Assembly (NCBI GenBank): GCA_023935145.1
Contig: CM043699.1
Coordinates: 145,871,536-145,935,535 of the forward strand
Reading direction: 5' to 3'
DNA: 64,000 nucleotides
Source: Bretschneidera sinensis
Lineage: Eukaryota > Streptophyta > Magnoliopsida > Brassicales > Akaniaceae
Shown here: one piece after another, positions 48,146 to 60,330 of the stretch
Numbering within the stretch: position 1 is the stretch's first letter
How the letters are laid out: every line of letters starts with the position of its first letter
Translations under genes and position numbers: made by a program
Notes under the pieces: model-generated
Told to the model about the DNA's origin: nothing
The model's database searches: none
Seen by the model: the letters and a program-made list of their open reading frames with translations, nothing else

Positions 48146-51139
48146 CTAATAATTAATTCTAGATCTCAAGCCATTGATACCTTCTACATCAACTGTAAAA
48201 AAAAAAAAAAAAAATAAGTTTCAATTACCAATTCTTTGATGCTTATGTTAAAAAGTGAATTGTGTTTAATTTTACAATAGAATCCAAAAATTCTTAATTG
48301 GCCAAAAATTGTTTGTAGTCTCTAGCAATATTGTTAGTATGATAAAAATGCAAACACAGCTAGCAATGAAGATTATCATTAAGTCAAGAAATTCGGATTA
48401 AACGAGTGTTAGGCTTGTTGCACCTGATCAGATTATATGAGTAGACAAGAACATGGTTGATGAAGGAGGTTGTACATAATTGAGTAATTAAGTGCAAACG
48501 AAGCTTGCTTCTAGTTGTACATTTTTTAGTAGAGATTCTTAATACTTAGGACGGAACTATCACGTAAGTAAATAGTAAATCCGACCTATCAGTTCGTGTC
48601 ATATTGTTACAAATTTTTATGTAAATATTTCCCTCTTTTAGCTATTTACTCCCTAATTAAATACCTCAAAGAAGAGGTGGCAATTGGATCAAACAGGGAA
48701 TTTCAACTCTTGGGAGTTTTGATTCGATTTGAGTTCGAGTCTCGAATCTTTCAGATCGTAGACCGTATATATATATATATATATCATTTTGGATTTGAAT
48801 CATTTTGAATTAAATCATCTCAAATTAATCCGACAAGATCATCTTGATTGACTCGATATGGTCATTTTTGGTTAATCCATTGGATCGTTTAACTTTTTTT
48901 TCTTATTCCTTATTTCCCTTTCTAATTTTTGGTGATATTATTTTAAATCTTATTTAAGTTTAAGTTGATTCGCTAAGTCAGTTATATTTATCTTTTTTTT
49001 TTCAATTTTAATTTAATTAAATTCATAAAAGGCTAGCAATAATTTAATATGGAGAAGTTTTGTTTTTTTTCTTTTTAATATAATAATTAAACTCCAAATC
49101 ATAGTAAAATAAATAAATCTAATCACTTACACAATTGTACATACAATTTATATAAGCACAAATAAAATAATTTGGACAAAAAAAATATTCTTATAGTCAT
49201 ATATTTTTAATGACATTGTGGTATTACTTTCCTTTAGATCCAATGGTTTATAGCAAACAATAGATATAAATTGATACATGATTTTATTTTAAAGTCTTGA
49301 ATTTTGAACTTTATTACTATATAAGTACAATATATTCTCAAAGAGTTATAAAATTATAAATATGTAAAATAATTTTTTTTGATATTATTATATTAATTTT
49401 AATATGAGGAACATAAAAATAATTTAGTATTGCATGAAAATGATTATCAAATATTGGCATATGACAATAATATAAAAAATATTTCAAGAACAAAAATATT
49501 AAAACCGTAAACGAAATAAAAAAAAAAAGAGCTCAAACTTTTCTCATTCAATTTGAAAAGTAAACTCTTATACTATGCATCTTGTATGATCATGTATAAC
49601 ATTTTTAATTATTTAAATAAAAATATAAGCATAAAAGCAATGAACATGATATGTGCGTATATGTTGGCAACTTTAAATTATAACATAGGTAGAATAATAA
49701 GATTATGAAAATTTCTTGCTTAACATCTTCTACTATCGATTTAACAAATAATTTATTGTTATTTTTAAAAAGAGTGTGTTAGTTCGAGTTTCGAGTCGAG
49801 CTCATGTCAAGGTTGTTTAGAGTTTGAATCGGATTTTAGATCACTTGAGTTACTCATTCATAAGTTTAAGTCATTTCGATATTCAAATTAATCGAATTAA
49901 AGTTATTTCAGATTTTAAATGATTCAAACTCGAGTTATAATTTTAATATATTTTCAATTTCGGGTGGATGTAGTAACAATCCGGTCGGATCCAGTTTCTA
50001 TATCGAGTAAGATTTTCTCACCGATACCTCTGACTAACCATATAAAAGATACTATAATGATAAAATATATTATTTGCACTTAAGCAAACAATCTCTCACC
50101 TTAGTTTTTATCTTTCAAAATTTCCATTTAATGTTTTCAATTTTCATTACACTTTTTCTCTGTTATTGAACACACCTCAAAGTCTTAAGTCAAAAAATTT
50201 AGCTGAAACCCAAGAAATTCAGTAAAGTGTTTGGAAGGGGAAGACGAAGTCTCCAACCTTTCGTAGAATGCTGACGAAATTCAGCAATCCGACAAAACGA
50301 GCGTAAAAGGACAGCGGTTCAGCACCGCTTCTTCCACAAATCAAGCTTTCGGCCGCGGGATTAGAAAAAAATGCCCTAAGCTTCAAGAACTCGCCTGAAA
50401 GTTTGTAGAAGGAAAATCTGAAGGAAAAATTTCACAAAAGATATAAAAAAAAATCCGGGCTATATCAAACCAGAATTCAAGCCACAGGACCACAACCAAT
50501 AAATTTGAAGTTATAATCTCGTGACAATGTATTAAGTATACTTGGGATTGATTGTGTGCAAGGCATCGATTAGTGCCACGTAAGAAAGTAAAAATATTGA
50601 AAAATATTTAGAAAATGCAGTAATAGTTCACACTATTAACTTTCCTTTTACATCTTTTGAGGCTGTGTGGCATGTGTTTGCAGGTCAACTATTAACTGAA
50701 TTGACAAAAAAACACAATTATTTTCTCAATTATTTATATGATTCAAATTTTATTTCAACTCAAATCTCCTATAAGGAATTTCTTTGCAATTTTTTAGATC
50801 GAGTATGAATATCCCATTTTTAATCCGTTTGAAAAAATCAATTTAATACAATATACGTAAACTGACACATGATACTATTTTACCGTTTGAAAAAAATTAT
50901 CCCAAATGTTTGTTAATTATTGAGAACAGTAGACTGAGGGTTCTTCCCATGGCATGGAGCTACACCAGATCCAGACCTGGATCTCCCAAATTTCTACATC
51001 TTGTCATCAAAATTCTTACCAAAAAGGGTTCATTTCACTTCTGGCATAGTGTTCTCATTATTCCCCCTTTCTAGAACATTATAATTTTTTTCTTTAAGAT
51101 CATCCTCATGAACTGAAACAGCATTAGAAACAAGAAACA
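48146..51139. other. Intergenic, AT-rich
   Basis: Holds PUB24-like 3' flank, a (TA)n run (48766-48784) and GAGTTTCGAGTCGAGCTC-type words (about 49785-49805) like those at 58890-58966. A more balanced block at 50220-50460 has no recognised gene. No RNA gene is seen. Confidence 0.4.
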
Positions 51140-51515
51140 GTGACACACTCATAATTCTCATATACATTGTAAACTAGAAGGTTTTATTACTGGAGCTAGG
51201 ATGAGAGCTTTGATTGTATTGAGATTTTGGGTTGTCAAGTAAGGATAACACTTACAACTAGAGTTAGATCGAGAGTTTTAGTTGTACTGTGACTTTGAGA
51301 TGAGAGTTTGACAATTTTTCTATAAGTTGTAACAGAAGAATAATAAAATAGTGGAGTTGTGGTGAAATAGACAAAGAAATTGTTGAATCACGTTAATTCT
51401 TAGTGTTATTACTCTTTATTTATTTTGACTATTTAATTGTTGTGGTTATACTTTTTACCTAAAATTTGAATAAGTGAATTTTAGAAATAAAATCCCAATA
51501 AGTGGTATCAAAGCC
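51140..51515 (+). mobile_element. LTR 3' part plus primer-binding site
   Basis: This is the plus-strand partner of the solo-LTR family at 30150 and 39269 (shared GGATGAGAGCTTTGATTGTA, GAGAGTTTGACAATTTT, TTTACCTAAAATTTGAATA). The LTR ends AAAATCCCAATA at 51500, and TGGTATCAAAGC at 51503-51514 matches the initiator-Met tRNA primer-binding site. This copy is a 5' LTR with the start of an internal region and shows which way the family is oriented. Confidence 0.7.
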
Positions 51516-51651
51516 GATGGCTCGGCTGGACATGATTAGATCATGCAATCGACTCTGGGATGCTCGCGGTGGTATGGTCAAACAACAAGAGGAGCTCGAG
51601 GGACTCGTGTGACTCGAACAAAGTGACTTGGGGAGCGAGTGGATGATGCTA
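51516..51651 (+). mobile_element. Leader of the same retroelement, truncated
   Basis: Non-coding sequence after the primer-binding site, interrupted at 51652 by the inverted gypsy LTR. Confidence 0.45.
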
Positions 51652-52612
51652 TGTAACAACCCATCCCGGGTTGGCCACTCCGAAACGGTGTCATCACATT
51701 TTGAGAATCCCAGCTTGACATATATATGCAACAATAAAAATAAAATATCACCAAAAGAACTTTACATCAATCCGTAAAATGCATGAAGATTTACAAATAA
51801 TTTTTTTTTTCTCATTAGTCTAAGGATGATGACACGTACACGACTTACAGAAAATGATTTCGTCTGATCTTCAACTCACCAAACTATTTGCCGAGTTTGC
51901 TACCTGAAAATCATTGTACAATGAAGAGTGAGCTTCACAAGCTCAGTGAATTAAATTTACTAAAAGTATTCCAAATTCTATAAATAGTCTTTTAATATTT
52001 AATCTTTTATTTTTCACATAACTTGATCACAAATTTCTACTATCATTACACATATCATAATATTTATTCTCTATTAATCTCTTCTTCTCAATCATTGGTC
52101 CACCTTAAGACCATCAATTATCTCATAGTTACCTCGTAATGAGGTTCACATCATAAAGTCTACCATTTAGATAAGTCTTATCACCATACTGTTTCTTTCT
52201 ATGAGACTCAACCATCTATAATTAAATTCACAATAATATACCACATCTCCGCATTTCAATAATCTCATCATCATAGCTGTCTCTTTTTATGAGCTTAGCC
52301 ATCATACAAGACAATATATCACATCTCAGCTTTTCAATAATATTTTCATCATAACCGTCTCTTTCTGTGAGACTCAATCATCTATAATTATTTTCACGAT
52401 GATAAATCACACCTCAGCATTTCAATCATGCAGCAATAATTAAAACACATCTCACCATTTCAATAATGCAGCAATAATTAAAACAGATGCAAATGCATGA
52501 ATGATTATGATGGGAACGTCTTCCCACTTGTCGACAGGTTGTTATTATCTCAGACCGGCTCTCTCCCGGTTCTTTACTCTGCAACTTAGTCTTAGTTACC
52601 ACGGAATTTTCT

Positions 52613-52725
52613 CAGCATATACCGGCTGGCATGGTGTCACTTTTATTTCCAGCATATACCGACTGTCACGGTGTCACTTTTATTTCCAGCATATACCGGT
52701 TGCTATGGTTATTTCATTAGACCAG
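52613..52725. repeat. 37-bp minisatellite in the gypsy LTR
   Basis: CAGCATATACCG starts at 52613, 52650 and 52687, each followed by a GTGTCACTTTTATTTC-like part. Matches the units at 2232-2400 in reverse. Confidence 0.9.
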
Positions 52726-53893
52726 CTGCCTTCCCGGTTCTTTTTCTTTATCATTTAATGTATATGTATATGAGCAATTATATGAAATATTCATATAAAC
52801 AGCAATATAAAAACAACAAATAAATTTAAAACACTTAAATTGTCTATCCTGATTTTTCTCAAATTTATATAACAAAAGGTCTACAAATTTCCTCTCATCC
52901 CAAATCATATGGAATCATCTATCTAGGTTTGTAAAGATCCACTAAAATTCGTCTCAAATCACATCAACTCATCCATCAAAACTTATCAATATCCACTAAA
53001 ATTCATCTCATCATAATTCGTATTAAAACATCAATATATCTCATCAATAATTTATTTATCGCTTTTATTCTCAAATACACTTATAATTTCCAAAAATATA
53101 ATTTCTCACCGAAAAATATTTCTACATGACCAAATTTCTTATCATACATATAAATCAATTTTTAATCTATCACCCAAGCATACATCAATAATTTATTTTA
53201 ATATTATCATTAGATATTTCATTTTTATTTAGACTACTTAAAGTAAATCCAACTCACCACGTAGCTCTTAAAGCTACCCGTGGATCACATTCTTGCATTT
53301 CCTGTTTTTCTCAGAAATTCCCCCAGTTGTAGATCGTCAACACCTGACATCATATTTGTATAAATTTTCTAATTTATTCTTCAATTCGATATAAACCACA
53401 CACTTTGAAAATTCTCACTTTGACTTTCTGGGAATTTTATAAATGTCAGAAATTCAAAAATAAACACTATATTATTACCTTCTATTTCTCTAATAGCTTT
53501 TCCTGATTCTCTATGCAATTCCGCAGAAAATTCCTTCAAAATTTTGTTCTTCCAACATTTCTTTGAGTCTCCAAATATTTTGAGAAAAACGAGAGAGATT
53601 GAAAGAAACTGAACGAAATCGTTCAGTTTATGAATATGTTTGCATATATATAAACTTTCTTTGCTTCAACAGCCCTCCCTTTTGCATTTCTTGGGCTACC
53701 ACGCACAGGGACATTTGGCATTCATGCAGAATGCCTTTCTTTCTCTTTTCTTCATTTGGCAGCAAGTGGCAACACCTGTTGCCATTTTTTTTTAGTTTAA
53801 GTTTTTTTTTTAAATTAATTTTTTTTTCCTTTTTGTCTTTTCCTTTCTTTGGACGTTTTGATGTCCATTTTTTTTACTTCTTTTTTTTTAATG

Positions 53894-54022
53894 GCGTCCA
53901 CGTCTCAAAAATCTTTTAATGATGTCCATGTCCCAGAAATCTTTTAATGACATCCACATCCCAAAAATCCTTTAATGACGTCCACATCTCAGAAATCCTT
54001 TAATGACGTCCACATCCCATAA
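53894..54022. repeat. 28-bp tandem array with TGACGTCC cores
   Basis: Four full units plus a partial one start at 53894, 53922, 53950, 53978 and 54006 (consensus ACGTCCACATCCCAGAAATC followed by CTTTAATG). The joins create TGACGTCCA, a bZIP-type core, in the two least decayed units. The sister LTR at 1155-3216 has only one such unit (about 1240). Confidence 0.9.
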
Positions 54023-54345
54023 TTTTTTTTTTAAAAGAATCATTTTGTTCAATACTAAATCCTTTGTGTACAATATATAATTTTAATTTCATGCTATATT
54101 TATTAATTTACTTCTTTACCCTTACTTTACAAATATAGGTATTACATACTCACACAGTGAAGTCTCTATGGTTCATAAGATGGAGTCTATAAAGCTCATT
54201 GTTGAAAGTCGATGTATGGTTCTTTGATCCCGATAGGAAAGCGGGTGACTTTCCAGGTGTGCATGTTGGACTATTGTGCAAGTTTGGAGTTGGTATAGGC
54301 ATGATTGCGAAGGGAAGTAAAGAAGACTCACACGTGAGAGGGGAT

Positions 54346-54560
54346 TGTTGGGAATATTCACGTGTGAGTGAGGAGATGTGGAAAAATCAATCCTATATGG
54401 AGAAGAAATTTGATAAGTGGATGACATATATATGGTGGTGGAACTAGAACCCATTAACTTAAGCTTTTGGGTTCATATCTCCAACATCATATATTCGACA
54501 TTTACTTGGTGGACTCTCCGAGTCCAAGTTTTTCCCAAACTTGGATCATCAAGTCTAACA
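54346..54560 (+). mobile_element. Short LTR (215 bp) with PPT-like left and PBS-like right flank
   Basis: Begins TGTTGGGAATATTCACG and ends TCAAGTCTAACA. It is preceded by a purine tract (GTGAGAGGGGA) as before a 3' LTR, and followed by AGTAGTATTAGAGTTG, a decayed version of AGTGGTATCAGAGC, as after a 5' LTR. Flanking pentamers differ (GGGAT and AGTAG), so it is not a plain solo LTR. Confidence 0.5.
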
Positions 54561-54744
54561 AGTAGTATTAGAGTTGTGATTTCGATGGTAAAAATACAAA
54601 AAATAAGCATAATTAATATTAAGTTATTTGATGAATTGAAGAAGGAAGAAGGTATGATGAAAAATAACTTTTTCAATTCCATTATCACTAATTTATTGAG
54701 TAATATGTTGACAAAGATGAGGTAATTGTCACTGTTCATAGCAT

Positions 54745-55250
54745 TAAATACCCCAAATTGCCCCTCTTATGTCTAACGGCCATATGAGGCTTGGGCTATA
54801 TAAACGCCTTTTAAATGAGCTGAACAAACTAACTAAGAACATTAAATTCATTATTGAGCTCATTTATTACTCATCAAAGCTTTTAAAAACCTTCTTGAGC
54901 CATCTTAATAGTTTTGATCTTGAAAGAGAGATACTCTTTATCTTGTAAATGCATTAATTGCTATATCTTTTGTAACCCTTAAATTTCAATCATTGTAAAG
55001 AGAAAAAGTTGATGTAACTCTTAGAGTTACTTAGGTGTTAACATTTTCTTATACACTTCCTTAATTGGAAGAGATCATTGTAAGGTTAGAGCAACACCGT
55101 CGAAGTTGTTTAACTATTTTAGTGGAATTCTTCAAGTAGATTCTTTGAAGAGAGTAGGCGTGAGATTGAAAAGATTCTGATATTGCTGGACTACTATAAA
55201 TAGAGTTTATATTTTCTCTTTCTTACTCATTTACATTCCAGCTTCATAAC
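54745..55250 (+). mobile_element. copia-type LTR fragment (SIRE-like)
   Basis: Contains a TATA box TATATAAA (54797-54804), then TATCTTTTGTAACCCTTAAA, GTAACTCTTAGAGTTAC, GAGATCATTGTAAGGTT and AAGTAGATTCTTTGAAGAG. These phrases are familiar from LTRs of the SIRE/Maximus group of copia elements. The lineage is from memory. Ends are not resolved and there is no pol. Confidence 0.45.
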
Positions 55251-57083
55251 TTGTTGTACTTGCTTGTTTTTATAAATGTTTAAAACTTATGTTTGTTGAT
55301 TACAAAAAGTTTTAAATTCCAATTAATTTTAAACCGGAAACCAAGTAGTTTCATGTTTGCAGTTAAAATAAATTGTACAAATAGCATCACCAAAACGCTT
55401 CCATCAAGCACGATTTTCTCCTCTTTCCTTATTATTCTTTCAAGCATTGCACTTTTATTCAAACCTCTTAAACCATTGTACTTTTTTTTTTCTTTTTTCA
55501 CTTGCAACCTAGGTAAATTAAATCTTTGCTATAACAATATTGTCTTTTCCCCCATCTCTCTCTTTGCGTCACCCCTCTCGCACGCCCAACTTCAAGCTTC
55601 CATACCAGCCACAAATTTCACTGTACTTGGAGAAGCCTTGTCAGACCAAAGCTAGTAAATTGAAAAATGCTTAGAACAAAAGGAATTTTTGGCATTAAAT
55701 TGACATGCATGTTTTTTTTAATAAAAAAATAATTCATCTTAATTTTACACATATTGTGAAGGAGTTAATTAATCGTCCATTTTACATAAACTAATTTGAA
55801 ATATTAGTGAGGTAAATATAAAAAAAAGCAAAACTATTATAGAAAACTCCACACAAGAAACTAGCCAGCACTAGCGCTCTTTCTCTCCATTTAGTATTTG
55901 TGTTTGTTTTTGTTTTCCCTTTTATGGAAAAAAAAGTCAACTACATGCTCTCATATACTCTACGTATGGATAAGGAGAAGGTCAATATTACACGAGAAAA
56001 AAAAAATGAAAGTTAACACGTAAATTATAATTGGGGAATGGGTTGTTACGATTCAAAAGTTTTTATTTAGCATAGGTTTACGAAAGATACACGATATAAA
56101 AGTTTGTCTTATCATTGAATTACATGAAAAAAAATTAAAAAATGTATTTTTTATTTAATAATAAAATAAACTCTTATGTTATTTACTTTCATATACTCGA
56201 ATTAAACAAAAAAATTTCGTTACTTTACCACCTATCCATAGCTTACCCAGAGAGGAAGAATTAACCACCTTCTTTTATGTTCATTGTATGTTGCCATTGT
56301 AAGATAAAGAGACACCGTTTACTTTGAAAGAAATACTGTAGAAGTATGGAATAAGAAATGTGGTAGTAGTAGGTTTTATAAGTTAGGCTATAATTTCGCA
56401 TTCAACTTTCAAAGTCTCCTCTAATATATCATCCACTCAATTTATTGTTAGTGAGTTGACCTTAAAATTCAACCATTTATCTTACATGCATGCATGATGC
56501 ATGACCAATTCCCACGTTATAATTACGAAGAATAGAAAAAAAATAAAGGAAAATTCAAATTCTAACTGTTTTTTTCTTTTTCTGGGTTTATTCGTGTTGC
56601 GGCTCATAACTAAATACCAACAACCCAAAAAGTGCTTAAGAAAGACAGAGTAATGGGGAAGGATAAGAGTTGTTCAGTAAGTCTTGGGCTAGTGCGCGTG
56701 GCCTTGAGAGATTGTACATGTGACACGTGATATCCAGGAATTTCTTCCAAGTCGTGATTGATATATTGTGTGCGCCATGTTTTTGTGAAGCTAATGGATT
56801 TGTTGATGGTTTGGTAAAAGTGGATCCAATCCTAATTGATTTTAATTTGTTTCCGACCTTATCCTTAATCTTGTAAATAAACTTTGGATTATCATGTTTC
56901 CGGTTTGTTTATTTTTAAGAAATTGTATTTGTTTTCATAGGGTAAAGTTTAAAGCTCTCTAAATTTATTGTTTGGATATAAGCTTTATTGTTCTCTGCTA
57001 ATAAACTAGTAGGGATCCATCAAATCTCTTCCATTTAAAAAAAATTTATTTATAAAAAAAACAGAGTTGCACCGAGAGTTTTA
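55251..57083. other. Intergenic, nothing recognised
   Basis: AT-rich with poly-T and poly-A tracts. The ORF at 55293-55655 (and its antisense) has no domain. Confidence 0.4.
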
Positions 57084-57575
57084 GGATATGTTTGGGTAAC
57101 AGTTTTTTATTTTCAGTTTTGAAAACTGCTTTCGAAAATAAAAACTAAAAACATTTAGATAACAGTAACTTGAAAACTGTTTCCAAAACAGAAAATAATA
57201 AAATATTGTTTAGATAATCTTATTTTGAAAACTGTTTTGATACACCTTGTAATTATTTTTAGCTTTGAGTTTAAATTTAAAATCTATATTAATTTTATTT
57301 CTCATATTTACTAAATATTTAAAAATAATTAATATTATTTTATTTTCAAAATTTTAATATTTTTTATACATCATGGAAGAAATACGAAACAGAGAAGTGA
57401 ACACTGATTTTAAAGTTATTTTTTGAAAATGATGTCAGAAAACATCAATTTAAAATTTTCAGAAAATAATTTTTAAAATCTGATTATTTAAAAAATTACT
57501 TTTAAAATTATTTATTAAACATAAAAAAAATTTAAAAATTATTTTCAATTTTAAAAAACTGTTTTTAAATATAGC
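57084..57575. mobile_element. Candidate MITE of about 490 bp
   Basis: The left end GGATATGTTTGGGTAACAG followed by TTTTTTATTTTCAGTTTT is mirrored by the inverse of the right end (GGCTATATTTAAAAACAGTT, then TTTTAAAATTGAAAATAA), an imperfect terminal inverted repeat. The interior is AT-rich and non-coding. No target-site duplication was recognised. Confidence 0.35.
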
Positions 57576-60000
57576 CTTCTTAACTTTTAAGTGAGCTATG
57601 CAAAGATGCAAAACCACACGGCTGTAAAATTCACAACGTGACTAGGACTGATAAGTACTGATTTAATTAGGCACATGCAGAATCAGAGCTGGCAACTTGG
57701 CTGGCTGCTTTGACGTTTTTGCATATGAATCACAACATAAATGGAGAAAGGTGGGCATCCACAACGAGCAACTTGGATAAGAATGCGAGATTCATTACAC
57801 GTTAGTAGAATTTTCTTCGATTCAGGGCCGACATGTCTGTATATGTAACATGTAACACACGAAGTATACGCTGTGCACAAGTGTGCTTTTGTTGGGCCCC
57901 TTCTACTTTTCCATTGCTTTGACTAAAAATACATAAAGGAATAGCTAGAGGAAAAATATGTCTTGGTATATAATGATATAATGATAAGGTTACGAAATTG
58001 GTAAGTAAAAAAAATGAGAGTAAAATAAAAGAAAAAAGAAAAAATTGGTATTTATTAAAAGTTTGACCATTGCTTAGTGTAACGGTGAGAATGACATTTT
58101 TCTCTGCACTATATCCCACTTACAAATCTTACTAACGATTAAAAAAAAAAAGAGGAATAAAATAATAACAAAAATATTAATTTATTTTAGCTTATACTCC
58201 AATTAATCATTCTAACTTGAAATAATTGTAATTTATATATAGAAAAAAATGTTAATTATTTGATTTTTTTCTAAATTTTTCTTTCAAACTAAATAATAGA
58301 AAAGTGCACAAGCTTCATTTATTTTTTTTCTTTCTTTCACTTTTTTATCCACCAATCATAGCCTAAATGAATATGGTATCCTTGATGTTATGTAATTTTT
58401 TTATTAAATAAAAGTTGATGTTGGCAAAGTTTAAGATTGGTAGAAAAAAATAAGAAAAACGAAAAGATTGAGATTTTTTATCATGTGTGTTTATGCTCAA
58501 AATCTAAGGGGCCAAATCCGCGAAAACTTGCAATTAGGTCCTACTAAGGTGAGATGCTTGAAGGGTAGGTTGACTGCCTTTTCTAAAGTAAGACTGCTAA
58601 AAAACACTAGGTGACCCGAAGTCGGGTTCTTCGGATAACCTTCCAATGCCTAAGGAAAAATGAGTTTAACAAATAAAGAGTTTGGAGAAGAATCTGAATG
58701 AACTTATGCAGTAAAAAGTTTTTAGGGAATAATTTTTCGTATCATAATTGGTTAATTTGTGAGGTTCATTTTTATAATGAAAAAAGATTGATCCTAATTA
58801 AAAAACTATTAATACTGAACAATCTTAGTCGTTGATTTGGATGACTAAAATTGAACCAAAGATTAGGGTTGGAATCGAGCCGAGCTATTATCAAACTATT
58901 CGAGTTCGAACTCGATCAAAACTCGACTCGATCGAGCTCAATCAAAACTCGACTCGATCGAGCTCAAATACCTTAATATTCAGGCTCGAATCCATCACTA
59001 CCTGAGATCTTGATATAGTAATTATAGTTTCACAATGATGTGTGTAATTAACTTTTACCCTTAGTGGAAAAGAAACAATTTTGTCTTTGATTAGGCTATA
59101 TGTTTTTCTTTGATTGGATGATAAATTGATGCCCACATAAAACAATATGTTTGGTTAGATAATAAAAAAGAAAAAAACCGAAGAAATAAAACAAAAAATA
59201 ACGGGTAGTAACTTATTTTAGCTAACATATGAGGTGATTGTAAGTTAAAAAAAGTGTTATCAACTCACTTTTTTTCTTACGTTTTTGTATTAAATGATAA
59301 AAAAAATTGTTATCCACTCATTTTTTTTATTTTTTTATTTACAAATGAATCATAACTTAAGTGATTATGGTATCCGTGAATCATTTCTATTAACTAGTAA
59401 ATATTATTTAAAAATTGTTGCATCTTTTCATTTTTGAAAGATGTGGGGCTATATACCTCGGCAAAAGGAAGTAGTTACCACAAAGCCAAAGGTTTAGTGG
59501 TGTTGAGCTATATATGAACTATATTTATCATGAAAAATTAATATTGATTATTTTATAATCTAAAGATAAATTTATAGTCTTTAATTATGATTTTTATAGA
59601 ATCAATGGCCTTGTCTAACTTATTAATATACTACTCCACGTATTTAATTAATATTTATACCTTCTGTCCTAAATGTTGTATTGTCAAAAATTGAAAAGTT
59701 CAAAATTAGTAGTAATTCGAACTTTAAATTCAAAGAGCTTCGATACATTTCCAAAAAAAAAAAATACAGTGCAGAAGGAACCGAAACCGAGATAGTTTTA
59801 GGTTGGTCAAAAGGGGTGCCAAGTAAGACCAAAGAGTGAAGATAGCAGCACAGTTGATGCATCCAGGAAAATGGTACATGCACCCATCCATACTATTGTC
59901 CCATTGTCGGTATATTAAAATAATCCAGAAAAGTAAAAGGATTCGATATAAATGAGCATGTGTGCAATTTTGATCCTCAACACCGCAACCACCCATTCAT
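57576..60000. other. Intergenic; one short tandem repeat
   Basis: A perfect 26-bp unit (ATCAAAACTCGACTCGATCG plus AGCTCA) is duplicated at 58915-58940 and 58941-58966. CCTTCCAATGCCTAAGG near 58640 may be LTR debris. No gene is recognised. Confidence 0.4.
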
Positions 60001-60039
60001 GACCTGGTAAAGTTAGCCGTTCTTGAGCCTTTCAATATC

Positions 60040-60330
60040 TTTGAAAAGTCAAGCCCCTCTCAATGCGTAGTAATATACTACATAAAAGCTTTGTATTTCC
60101 CGTGTTTTGACTTTCTCATTTTGAATATTTTCACTTCGATCTCTACGTATATAAAACCTAACCCTCTCTTGTCAAACCAATTCACAACTCCCCCAACAGC
60201 TCCACACAAAACTAGCTTCAATCAAATTCTCAATTAGCTATACTCTGATCCATTTCCTTTTTTGGGTTTTCTTCTAGTTTCAATTTCTCATATCTAATTA
60301 GTTACTAGTTTCTTTCTTAAAATTATTCTA
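60040..60330 (+). promoter_or_regulatory. PUB22/23-type promoter and 5' UTR
   Basis: A good TATA box (TATATAAAA, 60148-60156) suggests a start near 60180 and a 5' UTR of about 150 nt. Two W-box cores lie upstream: AGTCAA (60047-60052, reverse of TTGACT) and TTGACT (60107-60112). This fits the elicitor-induced expression known for Arabidopsis PUB22/23; induction here is inferred. Confidence 0.5.

Larger units (their letters stand above)
51652..54146 (-). mobile_element. Inverted gypsy LTR (about 2.5 kb), apparently solo
   Basis: Reverse-complement relative of 1155-3216. In plus reading it starts TGTAACAACCCATCCCGG (complement of the LTR 3' end) and ends near TATAGGTATTACA. It has no pol sequence on either side, so it is a solo or truncated LTR. 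Flanking bases TGCTA (left) and TACTC (right) do not form a target-site duplication, so one edge may be displaced or deleted. Confidence 0.75.

Noticed and set aside
51503..51514. tRNA-like TGGTATCAAAGC
   Set aside because: It is a primer-binding site complementary to a tRNA end next to an LTR, with no cloverleaf around it.
54199..54447. 82-codon ORF across the short LTR
   Set aside because: It crosses the LTR start and shows no domain; chance frame.
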